From Musa acuminata AAA Group (taxonomy: Eukaryota > Streptophyta > Magnoliopsida > Zingiberales > Musaceae): a stretch of 64,000 bases of DNA. Position numbers and translations under genes: made by a program. Of this stretch, positions 44,899 to 57,000 are shown one piece after another. How positions within the stretch are numbered: position 1 is the stretch's first letter; each line of letters starts with the position of its first letter. The notes under the pieces are model-generated. The model searched no databases, was not told the origin of the DNA, and was given only the letters and a program-made list of their open reading frames with translations. The stretch is taken from positions 14,427,501 through 14,491,500 of the forward strand of contig NC_088359.1 of assembly GCF_036884655.1 (NCBI RefSeq), read 5' to 3'.

Positions 44899-45063
44899 TG
44901 TAACATCCCATTAGTCCCACATCGGAAGTGGGCAATGTGTATGATTAGCTTATAAGGGCCTGATGAGTGTACTACGTTAACTCCCGCTTGAGCATTTTGG
45001 TCCGCCGTTGAGGATCAAAATGGAGTTATTGGCCAGTTAGCTCATCAGACTCGGGTCGTGACA
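44899..45063 (+). repeat. J: 165-bp LTR-like unit inside element E
   Basis: Starts TGTAACATCCCATTAGTCCC and ends GGGTCGTGACA. It contains the CCCACATCGGAAGTGGG motif and a TATA-like CTTATAAGGGCC near 44948-44960, both common in short plant Gypsy LTRs. A primer-binding site follows at once and a purine-rich tract precedes it. The second half folds into a long hairpin (44960-45048). It could be the 5' LTR of a second element whose 3' LTR was lost in the deletion at 48836. Confidence 0.65.
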
Positions 45064-45065
45064 TT

Positions 45066-45077
45066 TGGTATCAGAGC
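45066..45077 (+). promoter_or_regulatory. Second primer-binding site, belonging to J
   Basis: TGGTATCAGAGC, two bases after the CA end of J. This is the second such site within about 360 bp. Confidence 0.85.
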
Positions 45078-46476
45078 ATTGTTTGAGGATTACTGAAATA
45101 TTTGATATGTTGACGTGCAAAATATATTGAGGTCTAATGAACTATAGTGATTGGTGGAAATTTTCTTTGATGCATTTTAGGAATCTGGGATGATGAGGAC
45201 ATTTGGACCAAATGTCCTCCTATTTCATTTGTTTCTGATTAATTAAGGGGAATGAAAGGATTGATTGGGGATATTGAATCAGAGTGGTGCAGCAGAAGCA
45301 TGATGAACCTAATTTCATTGGTGGTAGAAAAATGGATGATGCAAATGGAGAAGATATTTGATATATAAAATTGTTCTAATGATCAAAAGATTTCTTTTGC
45401 TACCTTATATTGGAAGTAGAGGCTGATTATTATTGGCAACAATGAAAAGAATTTTTGGAGATATGTGGCAAGAATGATAAGGATAAGTTTAGCAATAAAA
45501 ATATGATTGGAAATGAATCAGAAAGTAATAACAAGAGGGTCAAGACATTTGAATTTGAAATGGGAAGTCACCACAAAAGACTCAATCATGTGTGAATTAT
45601 AAGTTCAATTATGAAACAAATTTGTGTTTCGGGTGACTGGAGTCTATTTTGCTTGTAGAAAGTTGGATCATGAAATAAAAGACTGCCCTTTGAACAAGAA
45701 GAAAGAGTCACTGCCTCATAAATCATTTGCTCATATCAGAGTGTATGCTATCACTGAATATGATTCTAAAACTTCTGAATTAGTGATCAAAGGTATTATG
45801 CATGCTTATGAAAGAATGTAAATATTTGTTTGACCATGAGTCCTATCTACGATTTGATTCATAATATTTTGCTTATCACTTGGGTATGCAACCTAGACCA
45901 TTGCATTGTGTTATATGTAAATATGATCATTGGAAATTCTTTGATAATGAAATTGAATCTGGTCCTCTTGTCTGATTTTATTAGAGAACTTGAACTTTTT
46001 GCTGATTTAGTTCTCCTAGAGATTTGAAGTTTTGATATTATACTTGGTATGGATTGACTATCTTCCTATCATACCAGTACGGATTGGTATATAACAAATG
46101 ATCACTTTTTGCATATTAGATTAGCCCATCTTTTATTTTGAAAGTATTGGACATGATTTATCCCCTTGCCTAATGTATCCCAAGATGATTTGCTTGAATT
46201 ACCTCCAAACGTGACTTTGCTTTTGATTTGGTCCTTGGGACAATCCTAAAATCTAAGCCTCTCTACAGAATGATATCATTTGAGTAAGCGGAATTAGAAA
46301 AACAACTACAAGGACTATTAAATAAGGATTTTATTTGGCTTAATATTTCATCATGGGGTGCTCCAGGGTTGTTAAAAAGATGGATGGAATATTGAGGCTT
46401 TGTATTGATTATGGACAGTTGAATCAGGTGACCATAAGAAACGAGTATTTTCTGAAGTAACGACTTACTTGATTAA
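45078..46476 (+). pseudogene. Decayed gag, protease and start of reverse transcriptase in element E
   Basis: The reading frame is broken many times. A nucleocapsid knuckle survives near 45645-45690 as YFACRKLDHEIKDC, with Tyr in place of the first Cys. The protease tail FDIILGMD is near 46028-46054 and is followed by TGA at 46055-46057 where Trp is usual. The first RT block, with [17 protein letters not shown], is near 46380-46440. A TAA at 46474-46476 stands where relatives have Gln (CAA). The start of gag was not identified. Confidence 0.75.
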
Positions 46477-48855
46477 CTGCAGGGTGCACAAGTATTCTCT
46501 AAGATTGACCTGAGGTCAGGTTACTATCAGTTGAAGATCAAGGAGGAGGATATTTCAAAAACAGCTTTCAGAACTCGATATGGTCATTATGAATTCTTGG
46601 TGATGCCATTTGGTTTGACAAATGCCCCTGCAGCTTTTATGGAACTAATGAATATGATATTTCAACCGCTCTTGGATATCTGTGTAATTATATTTATTGA
46701 TGACATATTGGTGTATTCAAGGAGTAATCAAGAGCATGAGGAACACTTGAGAAATGTATTGTCCATACTAAGAGAAAAGAAGTTGTATGCAAAGTTCAGC
46801 AAATGTGAATTTTGGTTGAATGAAGTTACTTTCTTAGGCCATGTGATTTCAGGGAAGGGTATATCTGTTGATCCAAGAAAAATAGAAGCTGTAGTTGAAT
46901 GGGAAGTACCAACAAATGTAACGGAAGTTAGAAGCTTCTTGGGCATGGCAGGTTGTTACAGGAGATTTGTGGAGGGATTTTCTCGAATTGCTCAACCTCT
47001 CACCAAACTCACTAAGAAAAATATGAAATTTGTATGGGGTGATGATTGTGAGCAAAGTTTTCAAGAGTTAAAAAGAAGATTGACTAGTGCCCCTATTCTC
47101 ACTATTCCAAGTGGTAGTGACGAGTTTGTAGTTTATACTGATGCTTCAAGAAAGGGCCTAGGATGTGTTTTGATGCAGGAAAGGAGAGTAATTGCGTATG
47201 CTTCTAGACAACTTAAAGGTTATGAATTGAATTATCCAACTCATGATTTGGAATTGGCAGCAATTATTTTTGCTCTAAGGATTTGGAGACATTATTTGTA
47301 TGGTCGACAGTTTGAAATCTTTACTGATCATAAGAGTTTAAAATATATTTTCACTCAGAAAGAGTTAAACATGAGGCAGCGAAGATGGATAGAACTTCTG
47401 AAGGATTATGATTGTGCTATCCGTTATCACCCGGGCAAAGCCAATGTTGTAGCTGATGCACTTAGTAGGAAATCTACAAGTTTTATGGCTAGTCTAGTCG
47501 TGAAGCAATGGAAGTTATTAGAAGAAAATTTTGATTTGAAAGCTTTAAGGAAAGAGCAAGACTCGATGATATCGATGGCCTCCATTCAAGTGCAATCTGA
47601 TCTTATTCAACAAATTAAGGAAGGACAATTACGAGATCCACATTTAATCTACTTGAGGAATGAAGTAGAAAAGGAATTGAAGCCACAATTTCAAGTTTCA
47701 AAGGATGGCTTATTGAGATTTGGGGAGAGAGTATGTGTACCAAATGAACCAGATATCAAGAATCAAATCCTAAAGGAAAGTCATACTTCAAAATACACCA
47801 TACATCCTGGGAGCACTAAGATGTATAGGGATCTTCAAGGTCATTATTGGTGGGAAGGCATGAAGAAGGAAATTGCAATGTATGTTTCAAAATGTTTGAC
47901 TTGTCAGCAAATCAAAGTAGAACACCAAAGACCTGGAGGGTTGTTACAACATTTAGATATTCCTGAATGGAAATGGGAATGTATTACTATGGATTTTGTT
48001 TCAGGACTACCCAGAACCTCTAGAAAGCATGATGCTATTTGGGTTATCATTGATAGGTTAACAAAATCTGCACACTTCCTACCGATTAATATGACTTATT
48101 CGCTTGATAGACTTGCAGATTTATATGTCAATGAAATAGTAAGACTTCATGGTATTCCAAGGGAGATCATCTTTGATAGAGACTCCAGATTTCTCTCTAG
48201 ATTTTGGAGAAAATTACAAGAATCTATGGGCACTAAAGTCAAGTTTAGTACTGCATATCATCCTCAGACTGATGGTCAGTCAGAAAGAACAATTCAAACA
48301 CTTGAGGATTTGCTTAGAGCCTATGTTATGGATTGGAAAGGTGAATGGGATAAGGATATTTCACTTGTTGAGTTCACATATAATAATAGTTATCATTCAA
48401 GTATTCAGATGGCTCCTTATGAAGCTTTATATGGGCGAAAGTGCATAACACCTATATGTTGGGAGGAAGTTGGTGACAGAAAGCTGTTAGCACCGGACAA
48501 GGTACAAGAAACTACCGAGAAAATTCAAGTTATAAGGAAAAGGTTAAAAACTGCTCAGAGTCGTCAAAAGAGTTATGCCGACAATAGAAGACAAGATATT
48601 AAGTTTGAAATCGGAGATTTTGTATTCTTAAAGGTTTCCCCTTCCAAGGGCATTATAAGGTTTGGGAAGAAAGGAAAGTTAAGCCCAAGATTTATTGGAC
48701 CTTTTGAGGTTCTTGAGAGGGTTGGTTCTATCGCTTACAGGATTGCCTTGCCACCAGCATTGAGCCATGTCCATAATATATTCCATGTTTCGATGATTAG
48801 AAAGTATATATATGACCCTTCTCACATCATTAAGATTTATCTTAAATTCATGTAA
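46477..48855 (+). pseudogene. Element E pol: reverse transcriptase, RNase H, integrase, open frame
   Basis: An uninterrupted frame of nearly 800 codons. RT begins [18 protein letters not shown] and has the catalytic FIDDILVYS near 46695 and the [13 protein letters not shown] block. RNase H has [15 protein letters not shown] near 47132. The integrase zinc region is H-x-H and CLTCQQ near 47800-47915. The core has [15 protein letters not shown] and [14 protein letters not shown] at 47985-48290. The C-terminal region ends [16 protein letters not shown]. After about 48836 the frame runs into LTR sequence, so the chromodomain and true stop are missing. Although open, it lacks its N-terminal parts and is classed as a remnant. 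The domain order with integrase after RT is diagnostic of Gypsy. Confidence 0.9.
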
Positions 48856-49136
48856 TGATATGAACTTATGGTAAACGTTGGTTTGGTGACTGCATAGACT
48901 TCCCCACTTGTGAAATTATGTTGTGGTTATTATTTTGATGAGTTGAGTTCAGATTGTATGGATTATCGAGTGATTGTGTGGTATGTTTATGAACTGCACA
49001 GGGTTTATAAATTTGTAGACTATAGAGGTGAAATTTTGATGTGAATGTTTTCTTAGTGACCTCAAATGTGTGTTTGGATCCTGAATTAGTTGTGATGAAA
49101 ATTTTAATAATTGTCGTTATTTTGAGTGGCGTGACA
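48841..49136 (+). repeat. Truncated 3' LTR of element E
   Basis: The last 296 bp of the LTR, aligned to 44404-44699 with few differences and ending GAGTGGCGTGACA. The first 2.35 kb are missing. The join to pol falls at a short shared TTAA. Confidence 0.9.
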
Positions 49137-49141
49137 GTTCC
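49137..49141. repeat. Right target-site duplication of element E (GTTCC)
   Basis: Matches 42050-42054, so the internal and LTR deletion occurred after insertion. Confidence 0.9.
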
Positions 49142-51725
49142 TGTTCTTATGTGAGTTGAATACCGAGTTGAACAGTATACACTTGGCTCTTGCCCACCGA
49201 TTACCCGAAGTTATAAGTTAGATAGTAAGCCTACAACTAGTGAGTAGTAAGTCCATAGTGTTGAGTAAGCTCGAAGCTAGTAACTAGTGTTGAGTAAGCC
49301 CCTAGTCTGTTAGTAGGAGTCAGTTAGTAGTTATGAGTAAGCCCTAATTCCATTAATAGTAGCCAGTTGCCAGAGTATGGTTAGTTGCCCTAGATTGAAG
49401 TTGGCAGAGCCTGTTGTTGTAGAGTTTCATCCCAAACAAGTAGTATAGTTGTAGTCTAGTCATGTTTCAAAAGAGGATTTAGCTAGGTTTACAGCCCTAA
49501 CAATTAGTATAGTAGTCAAGAGCCATAATAGTATTTGTTGCAAGAGGCATAGTTGCAGAAGAGAGAGAGGAAAGAGAAGCAATTAAAGGCTACTACTTGT
49601 TTCATATTTGTATTTTCAACCAAAAAACAAGGGTTTCCATGAGCCAAGTAACTACAAATGTGTAGCGGCAGTCCCTTCTGTATTAGTAGCTTGAGTTAGA
49701 TTAGATGATAGCCAAAGGAGTAGATTAAGTGCTTGTGTTAAGCAATGATATAATTGATAACCTTAGTCGGCTTTTCCCCTCCTAAATGATAGATTATCTT
49801 TCTATAGGAAACCAGAATAGGCTTGGCCCACGCATCTAGTAGAAGAAGTCACTACCAACCCTTAGGCTAGGGCTCCTTCTCTCTGACTTGATAGTTTAGA
49901 GCGCAGTTACCCTCTTAATTGAATTGAACTAACTTATACTTACTAGTTTCATTCCTATACTAGGGCAGGCGAAAGCCCCTACTTAGTAAGGCTTGCAAGA
50001 ACCATAGATTGAACTCACCAATTAGAGACTTAACGAGCACAAGAACTAGTCCTTTGTCAACTAATGAGTCCTTTGCCAACTAGTAGTGGTGGAGATATAG
50101 GTTCTTCTGTTGGAGGCGAGGAAGCAGAGCCAGAGCCAGGAGTAACCCGAGAATCAGTAGTTACAAGACATGAAGTCCGCCTGTTTTCATTCAAATAGAG
50201 GCCCCTTATTGTAAGTTTCTGCAAGGTCAGTTGAGTTGCCAGTTTCCAGAGGAATAGTTGCCGACTGAAGCAAAGCAAGTAATAATGAAGTGTTTGTTGA
50301 CAGATGGAGGTATAGTATAGAGGTTCACTCAAGGGTAAGAGATTGGACTAAGTAGTAAAAGAATTCATATAGTAGTAGTATACGAGTAGTAAAGTTGAAT
50401 CCAAATCGAGTAGGAGTCGCGTAAGGGAAGGGCGGATTTCCTAGTTGCTTGGCTCTGGCAGTAGTTGCTCGGTTCTAATATTTGATGGTCAATCCTTCAT
50501 TGAGTACGCCTAATATAACTTCTCATTTCTTTTTTAGTGGAGTTTTAGCTCCAAAAAGCAGGACTTGGTTATAACTCGTTATGTCTTCTCCCTATGGATA
50601 GCTACCGCACAACGTCTTACGTCGTTGCTTGGTCGCAACGTTAGTAGTTGCTTGCCGGGTATCAAGTCTCAGTAGTTCACATTTATAGGAAAGTTTGACT
50701 AAAGAACCTGAGGTAGATGATAAAGCTGCTCTGTAGTAAATATAAGAATGCAACCTGGGATAGGATCAAACAAGTAGTAGTAAAAGTAGTAGTAAAGTTT
50801 CATCCGTATTTGTTTCCCTTCCGAGCCGAGTAAACTCAATTATGAAAGGACGGAGCCATAGGTATTGTAGCCGGAGGTGTAGTAAAGTAGTACAGCTTCA
50901 TCGAAGGCTCAACAGAATAAGATGCTTGACAAGTCCTGGGAAGAATGGATTGAGTCAGCTACCAAAGAAAGTCTTGGATCCGTAGAGCAAGGGGCGAGGT
51001 AGGTTCTATGAGTTGGATTAGAGTTTTACTAAACTTATTGGTTGTAGCAGGATCGGTACAAAAGCCAGAGGTTGGTAACGTCACTTAAAGCAAAGCAGGC
51101 ATTGTCCTTCTTTCTGTTCTTGTGATGAAGGGTGATTGCATTGGACCACTACTAGTTTGGGCATTTCCACTAAAAAGCACTATAGGGTCATTTCCACCGG
51201 GTGTTTGACTTGAATTTGTCTTTGTTGGGTCCTAAAGGGAAGTTTAGGGTGCTAGTGTTTCTATAGGAATTAGTCTGGAAAGTAGGAATTACTGAATTGA
51301 ACTCGTCAGTGGGAGTTACAGAATTGAACTCGGTAGTCCATAAATAGGAATTACAGAATAGAACTAACAACCAGGTCTTCAACTCTATCTCTACAACAAG
51401 GGAAGGAACCTGAAAGATTATAGGCAGAAATGACTTATAAGGACAGTTTCTGAGTGGAATGGGAAATACATCATTGAATAGGCCTAAGAGAGCAACGAAT
51501 GCATTTGATGCGCATAAGACAACCTTTACCGGTGAAACCTTAACAGCTACGAAACAAGGGATTCCACTAGAACAGGCAATTCAGTTACTGACTTGAAGAT
51601 TCCCTTAACAGCTATGCCAGTACTAGAGCAAGAAACCTCTTACTCTACTACCAGAAAGCCGCATCTAGTAGTAGACTCAGAATTGAACTAAGTTGTTTCA
51701 TTCAGTTGTAGCAGGGTAGCAAGTA
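49142..51725. other. Non-coding spacer
   Basis: No gene recognised. Rich in AGTAG/GTAAG words and sharing phrases with 39.8-41.9 kb, such as GTAGAGTTTCATCCC and AGTATAGTAGTCAAGAGCCA. Around 51286-51365 there is an imperfect triple repeat of GGAATTACAGAATTGAACTC. Confidence 0.5.
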
Positions 51726-51730
51726 GTATT
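51726..51730. repeat. Left target-site duplication of solo LTR I (GTATT)
   Basis: GTATT precedes TGTTAGGATCG at 51731 and recurs at 54018-54022. Confidence 0.9.
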
Positions 51731-51864
51731 TGTTAGGATCGAGAGCACTAAGAGGGGGGGGGGGTGAATTAGTGCAGCGGAAATCTTTCAGCGATTAAAA
51801 ACGAAAGCTGCGTTCGTTCGATAAAAACTATTTTGATGCAAAAGCCGATTCTAAGATTAAGTGC

Positions 51865-52165
51865 AGTTTGCGTCTAAACATAGTTTGCGTCTAAACGCAG
51901 TTTGCGTCTAAATGCAGATTGCGTCTAAGCGTAGTTTGCGTCTAAACACAGTTTGCGTCTAAGCGCAGTTTACGTCTAAGCTCAGATTGCGTAAATCACT
52001 TGTTTAGATCAAAAGCAGTTTAAGCAGAAGTATAAAGACAGTGTGCTGCTATTGTATAGCTCAAAAAGTAATCTGCAAAAAGCAGATTTACGTCTAAACG
52101 TAGATTTACGTCTAAACGCAGATTTACGTCTAAACGCAGATTTACGTCTGAACTTTGAAACTCGT
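51865..52165. repeat. 17-18-bp short tandem repeats with internal dyads
   Basis: First cluster 51865 to about 52000: AGTTTGCGTCTAAACGC at 17-bp steps, about eight copies. Second cluster about 52083-52160: GATTTACGTCTAAACGCA at 18-bp steps, about four copies. The units contain a short inverted repeat, TGCG with CGCA in the first cluster and, in one unit, TACG with CGTA in the second. Scattered related units continue to about 52400. Confidence 0.8.
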
Positions 52166-52803
52166 TTGTAGACTCGCAGAAGGCAGTATGCAGTTGAAAT
52201 CAAGACGTAAACGTAAACTGAAATCTGATGATTGTACGAGGAAAGCCGATTTACGTCTAAATGCAGTTTTACGTCTGAATGCAGATTTTCGTCTAAACCT
52301 TGAAACTTGTTCGTAAAATTGCAGAATACAGTTTGCAGTTACAAAACGTAATCGTAAACTGTAATGTATGAAAACACCGATTTACGTCTGAATGCAGATT
52401 CGGAAAGATCAGCACTTAGAAACTTGTTCGTAAAGGCGCAGAGAGCAGTAGCTATGTAGGAGGTTTGCAGTAATGATAAAGTGCTCAAAATAAACGCAAA
52501 CCAGAGATTTAGAGTGGTTCGGTCATTCTTGACCTACTCCACTTTTGGCTTCCTCCACCGACGAGGTCACCGACGTCAACTAGAGGCCTTCCTTCAATAG
52601 GCGAAGGCCAACCACCCTCTTACAAATTCACTCCTTTTGGCGGGCTTAGGAGACAACCCTTACAGAAGTTTTCTCTCCTCTCTTTACAACTCAAACTTGA
52701 AGAATAGAAAGAGGAGAACTAGCAGTTTTGAGCTCTAAGAAACACAGAAAGATAGCAAGATTTCGAGTGTGTGTTCTGTGCTTTCAGTGTTGAATGGGTG
52801 GGG

Positions 52804-52811
52804 TATTTATA
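52804..52811 (-). promoter_or_regulatory. TATA box of solo LTR I
   Basis: The minus strand reads TATAAATA within GCCTATAAATACCCCACC. Confidence 0.6.
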
Positions 52812-52849
52812 GGCCCCAACCCAATTCAAATTTGGAGCTCAAAACGATC

Positions 52850-53165
52850 AAATCCCGGAATTCCGGGATCAGGCGGTTGCACCTCCTGACTGGAGTGGTT
52901 GCACCGCCTGGCAGAGCTCGAAGACTGAGCCCAGGCGGTGCCACCTCTTGACTGAGGTGGTTGCACCTCTCTGCCAGAGCTCGAAGACCGAGCTCAAGCG
53001 GTGCCACCTCTCTGTCAGGGAGGTTGCACCGCCTAGTCTTGCTCCAAGACTGAGCTCAGGCGGTGCCACCTCCTGGCTGGGGAGGTTGCACCGCCCAGTC
53101 AAGCTGGGAGGCTAAGCCCAGGCGGTGCCACCTCCTGGCCTAGGCGGTTGCACCTCCTGGTGCAA
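52850..53165. repeat. GC-rich imperfect repeats in solo LTR I
   Basis: Repeated phrases AGGCGGTGCCACCTC and GGTTGCACCGCC alternate about every 30-60 bp through the upstream half of the LTR (in minus orientation). They are partly complementary to one another (GGCGGTG with CACCGCC). Confidence 0.7.
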
Positions 53166-54017
53166 TCAGGGTCCGAATGGTTAGCTCCATTCGGCCCAAT
53201 TTCAGTCTTTCAGGGGCCCAATTGCCCCAAGATTAAGCTAATGGGATCACCTCCCATTTTCCAACTTAATCAACGTGCTAACTACGATTAGATCTAAGAC
53301 AATTTCTGCAGCTTTGCTTCGGTGCATCAATCGCTTCTTCCGGCGAGTTTCCGGCGAACTTCCGTCGATCATCCGATGAACCCTTGGTGATGCTCCTGCG
53401 GACTTCCGGCAAACTCCTGGACTTTGCGACGATCCACTTGGCAAGTTCCGATGAGCTTCGCTTGGCAAGCTTCTGGACTTCTCGGATCTGTTCTCGCAGA
53501 ACCTCCGACGATCGTCCGAACTTCCGTCGAACTCTCGAACTCCCAACGTGATCATGAACTTGACTCCGGCTCAACTCCTACTGCTTGTCTAACTTTCATC
53601 GTAGTTAATCCTGCACACTCAAAACAAAAACTTCGATCGAGACAATTAATCCTAAGCAATTAACCAAGTTGTCCGGCATGTCATTGGTCCCTCGACGCTT
53701 CATCCGATTCTTCGGCGCATCGTCCTTTCCTGCAGCCTATTGCCCAATCGGCCAGTTGACTCCGTAACTCCGATATCCTTGGCACAATACCTGCTCTTCT
53801 TGGCCCGATGCCCGAGTCAACGACCCGAAGCCTTCTGTCGATACGTCAACCGATCCACCGGCCCGACGTCCAATCTTCTGACATGTTCCTCCGGCACAAC
53901 ATGATGTTCCTGCTTTAATTGTCTCATCCTAATCGAAGCACCCTGCGTCACTCAAAACGCAGATTAAATCATAAACATATATCAAGGAGTTTCATCATCA
54001 AAATACGAGATTCAACA

Positions 54018-54022
54018 GTATT
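54018..54022. repeat. Right target-site duplication of solo LTR I (GTATT)
   Basis: Matches 51726-51730. Confidence 0.9.
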
Positions 54023-57000
54023 GTAGTTGGCTCTTAAACTGTAGTTGCTTGGCTTGGCGAGTTGCATACCGTTAGTAGTAGTACTGTTCTTGTTCGAGTG
54101 AGAGTTTAATCCCGAGTGGAATCTATGTTTGTAGCAGTGACTAGGCTGTGTTCCGGTGCTAGTTTCAGAAGAACCAAGAACAGAGAGTCGACAACAACAA
54201 GAACTTGAACTGGCAATTCTCCTTTAAACCTTGATTCAAAGCAAGTAATAGAGTTTGCCTTGAAAAACCCTAAATAGGAAGAAATTAACTAGAACACTTT
54301 AGCCCCTACCGCTATTAGCTCACTGACGCGCCTAAGTCTGCTTATCACCCTCCGTTTGTCTCCTTGCCTTTGTAGTAGTAGCTTTGCCCAGGAATAGCTG
54401 AACTGGAAGGAGAGGAAATATTAGTGGAATAGCTGAACTTGAAGGGGAGGAAGTATTAGTAGCATAGGAGCCTCATTCTTTTAATAGGAGCCAAGAGGTC
54501 TAGTAGCAAGAGGTTTTGTAGCCTGAGTTAGATGAGCCAGAGTGACACCAAAACAGCCCTTTTTAGTGTAGTTGCGAGTTGCTAGTTTAGAGTAGCTAGT
54601 CCTGTAGTTTATGAGTGGAATACCGATCCTGTTCTTGTGATAGTTAGAATCCCTAGTTAGAATCCCTTGTTGAATCCCTTGTGTCATGTAGTACTGCTAC
54701 AGTTCCTGCTCTGGCTTATTTAAGTATTCCATTTCTCGGCAAGGGAACCAATTAAGCAAGTAGGAAAGTTAGAATGAACCAGTACACCAGTGGCAAAGAA
54801 TTCAACAAGTAAGTATAATAATGAAACAGTAAAGCATGAGACAGGAGACTAAGGAGCAGATAGGAATCCATCCCCCTAATAAGTATAGGAATTCAACTCA
54901 CCAGTAAGAAGGAAAGTGAGCAAGAGGACAGGAAAGAAGAAAACAGTAAAAGAAGAAAACAGTAAAAGAAGATGTATTCTCATCGGAGGAGTTAAAGAGT
55001 TAGTATAGTGGAGGAGTTAAAGAGCTTGTTGTTACAGCCGCTACACATGAGTAGTGACTTGGCCCTTAGTGACTTGGACCGCATCTAGTATACGCTTGTA
55101 TCTTTGCTTTGAGTTCAATTAAGACTTGTTCCAGTCTGACTTGCCTACTTGTCTATCCGTTACTTGGTCCCCGCATCTAGTACATAAGAATAAGATATAG
55201 CTTGCTAGGGTAGTTGACTTAACACCGTAAGAATAGCTTAATTCAAAGAAAAACGACTCATATTTCCAGTCTACTTACACTGTATAGGAAAGCCTACTAG
55301 ATGCTATATTCTCCTTATATAGGAAACGGATGTGACTGGCAACTTCACTGGTTCCATAGCCCCGATCAACTGGTTCTCTTTCCACTCTCACTCTTACCTA
55401 TCTCTCCTTCCCGCTTCAAAGCCTCCAACAAAGTGCTTAGTCGTTGCTTGGCCCTATACTGACTGCCCGTAGTAAATTAGGGAGTAATTGTCTAGCAAAA
55501 TGGTTAGGTTGGTGACTTCTTTCTATAATACCTAGGCGTGGAAGGAAAGGTATAAAACTACAGGAACAAGATCATCTGTATTTTGAGTTGTAGCTAGAGG
55601 AGAGAGATTGGCAGTTTCCAGATCTACAGCCGGGGAAGACCTTCTGCTAAGAATCAAGTTTACCAGTATTGCACTAAAGAATTGGGTAATTACCCTAGTG
55701 TCCCATTTCGCCATATTGTTCCCTCGCTACTATGAGAGAAGAGCACTTGATTGAATTCTTTCCCTAGTTTAGTGACTTATTCTATCTTATCTGTGCTATA
55801 TCTGCCCCAATTCCCTATCTTAGACAAAGAGATAAAGCAACCACTTTGCGTTAAGCCAAGCAGACAAACAGACAGTTTTCATATAAGTAAGGGCGAGAAT
55901 GAAACAAGTAAGTCAAAGAATCAAACAAGCCCCCAGCATGCAAAGAAATCAAACAAGCCCAGCATGCAAAGAAGAGAATAAAGTACTGTGGGAGTAGCCT
56001 TCCCGCTTCTAAGCCAATACAAGCACCAACCTCGACTTTAGATCTGTAGTTTTCTACCTTCCCGGGTTAGAGTATCATTCTTCCTTTTTAGTTGAGAGCG
56101 TAGGGTAGACGAGAAAGACGAACACTGGACCTGGACTAGTAGTTGCTCGTCTGATAGCTCAGCGGATGTAGTAGTTCAGTATAACTCGTTGTGTTGTTGG
56201 TTCATAAAGTGTAGTTCGACTTTTCTTCTTCGTAAAACCCTAGGACTCTCTTTCGCTTACTAGGCTGGATGCAACCTCAATTTCCCTACCCTCTATGGCT
56301 CTGCTCACTAATAACTCCATTTCCCTGCCCTCTATGGCTCTGCTCTTTCAACTAATAATCATAAGGGAATTGTCACTTATACTAAGCATTGGGCGTTCTT
56401 CTACTCCTAGCTCCGGGCCTGGCTTTACTTGTCTAACAGCTGTATTGTCTTTACTTGTATTCTCTAACTATTATATCTATTAGAATAGAACAGGTGTTTC
56501 TAAGGCTTTAGGCTCATAATAAGGACTTCCCTTACTGACATCAAAGCTTATATCCCTTTATTCTTGGGCTACTGATCCAGAGCCTTTAGATCAACTCTAG
56601 GCCCTATACTTGCTTGGTTCAGGCTTTTACTTCGTACCTGCATTATATATATAACCTTTGAAGTCTTCTAATGCTTACTTGCTTCTTTGCTTACTTGCTT
56701 CTTTGCTTGTTAACTTATTGTTAAAGAATACCTAATGAGACTTTATCCTAAATAAGACTTCTCCTAATTAAAGTAATATTTGAACTTTGAATAATGTGCT
56801 GAAAGCCTACTACTATGACAAGATCAATGCCACTGCCTATTATTGGTATGCTACTCTGCTCTAACATTATGTGACTCCGACATCGCACTCTTACTATCCA
56901 TGTTTTCACTCTTTGACTTATCCCTGCCGTTCCTCACTATCAGGGTTGATCTCCCGGGCTTAAGTACAACTTACCGACTAAGGGGCATGTCTTTACTATA

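Larger units (their letters stand above)
42055..49136 (+). mobile_element. Element E: Gypsy LTR retrotransposon with truncated 3' LTR and an internal second LTR
   Basis: A 5' LTR of 2645 bp is followed by the primer-binding site, a 180-bp leader, a separate 165-bp LTR-like unit (J) with its own primer-binding site, decayed gag and protease, and an open RT-RNase H-integrase frame. The 3' LTR keeps only its last 296 bp. The 5-bp TSD GTTCC frames the whole. The integrase C terminus ([15 protein letters not shown]) resembles the Tekay/Del chromovirus lineage, but the chromodomain that should follow is lost in the deletion at about 48836. The pol may belong to J rather than to the outer LTRs. Confidence 0.9.
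51731..54017 (-). mobile_element. Element I: solo LTR, 2287 bp
   Basis: Ends TGTTAGGATCG and GAGATTCAACA, flanked by TSD GTATT, with no internal region. Orientation is inferred as minus because TATAAATA lies on the minus strand at 52804-52811 in a CCTATAAATACCCC context. The AGTGGTTCGGTCA phrase near 52512 is placed as in the minus-strand LTRs of G and H. The left third holds 17-18-bp repeats (51865-52290). 52850-53165 holds GC-rich repeats. A run of 11 G lies at 51754-51764. No coding frame is convincing. Confidence 0.9.
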
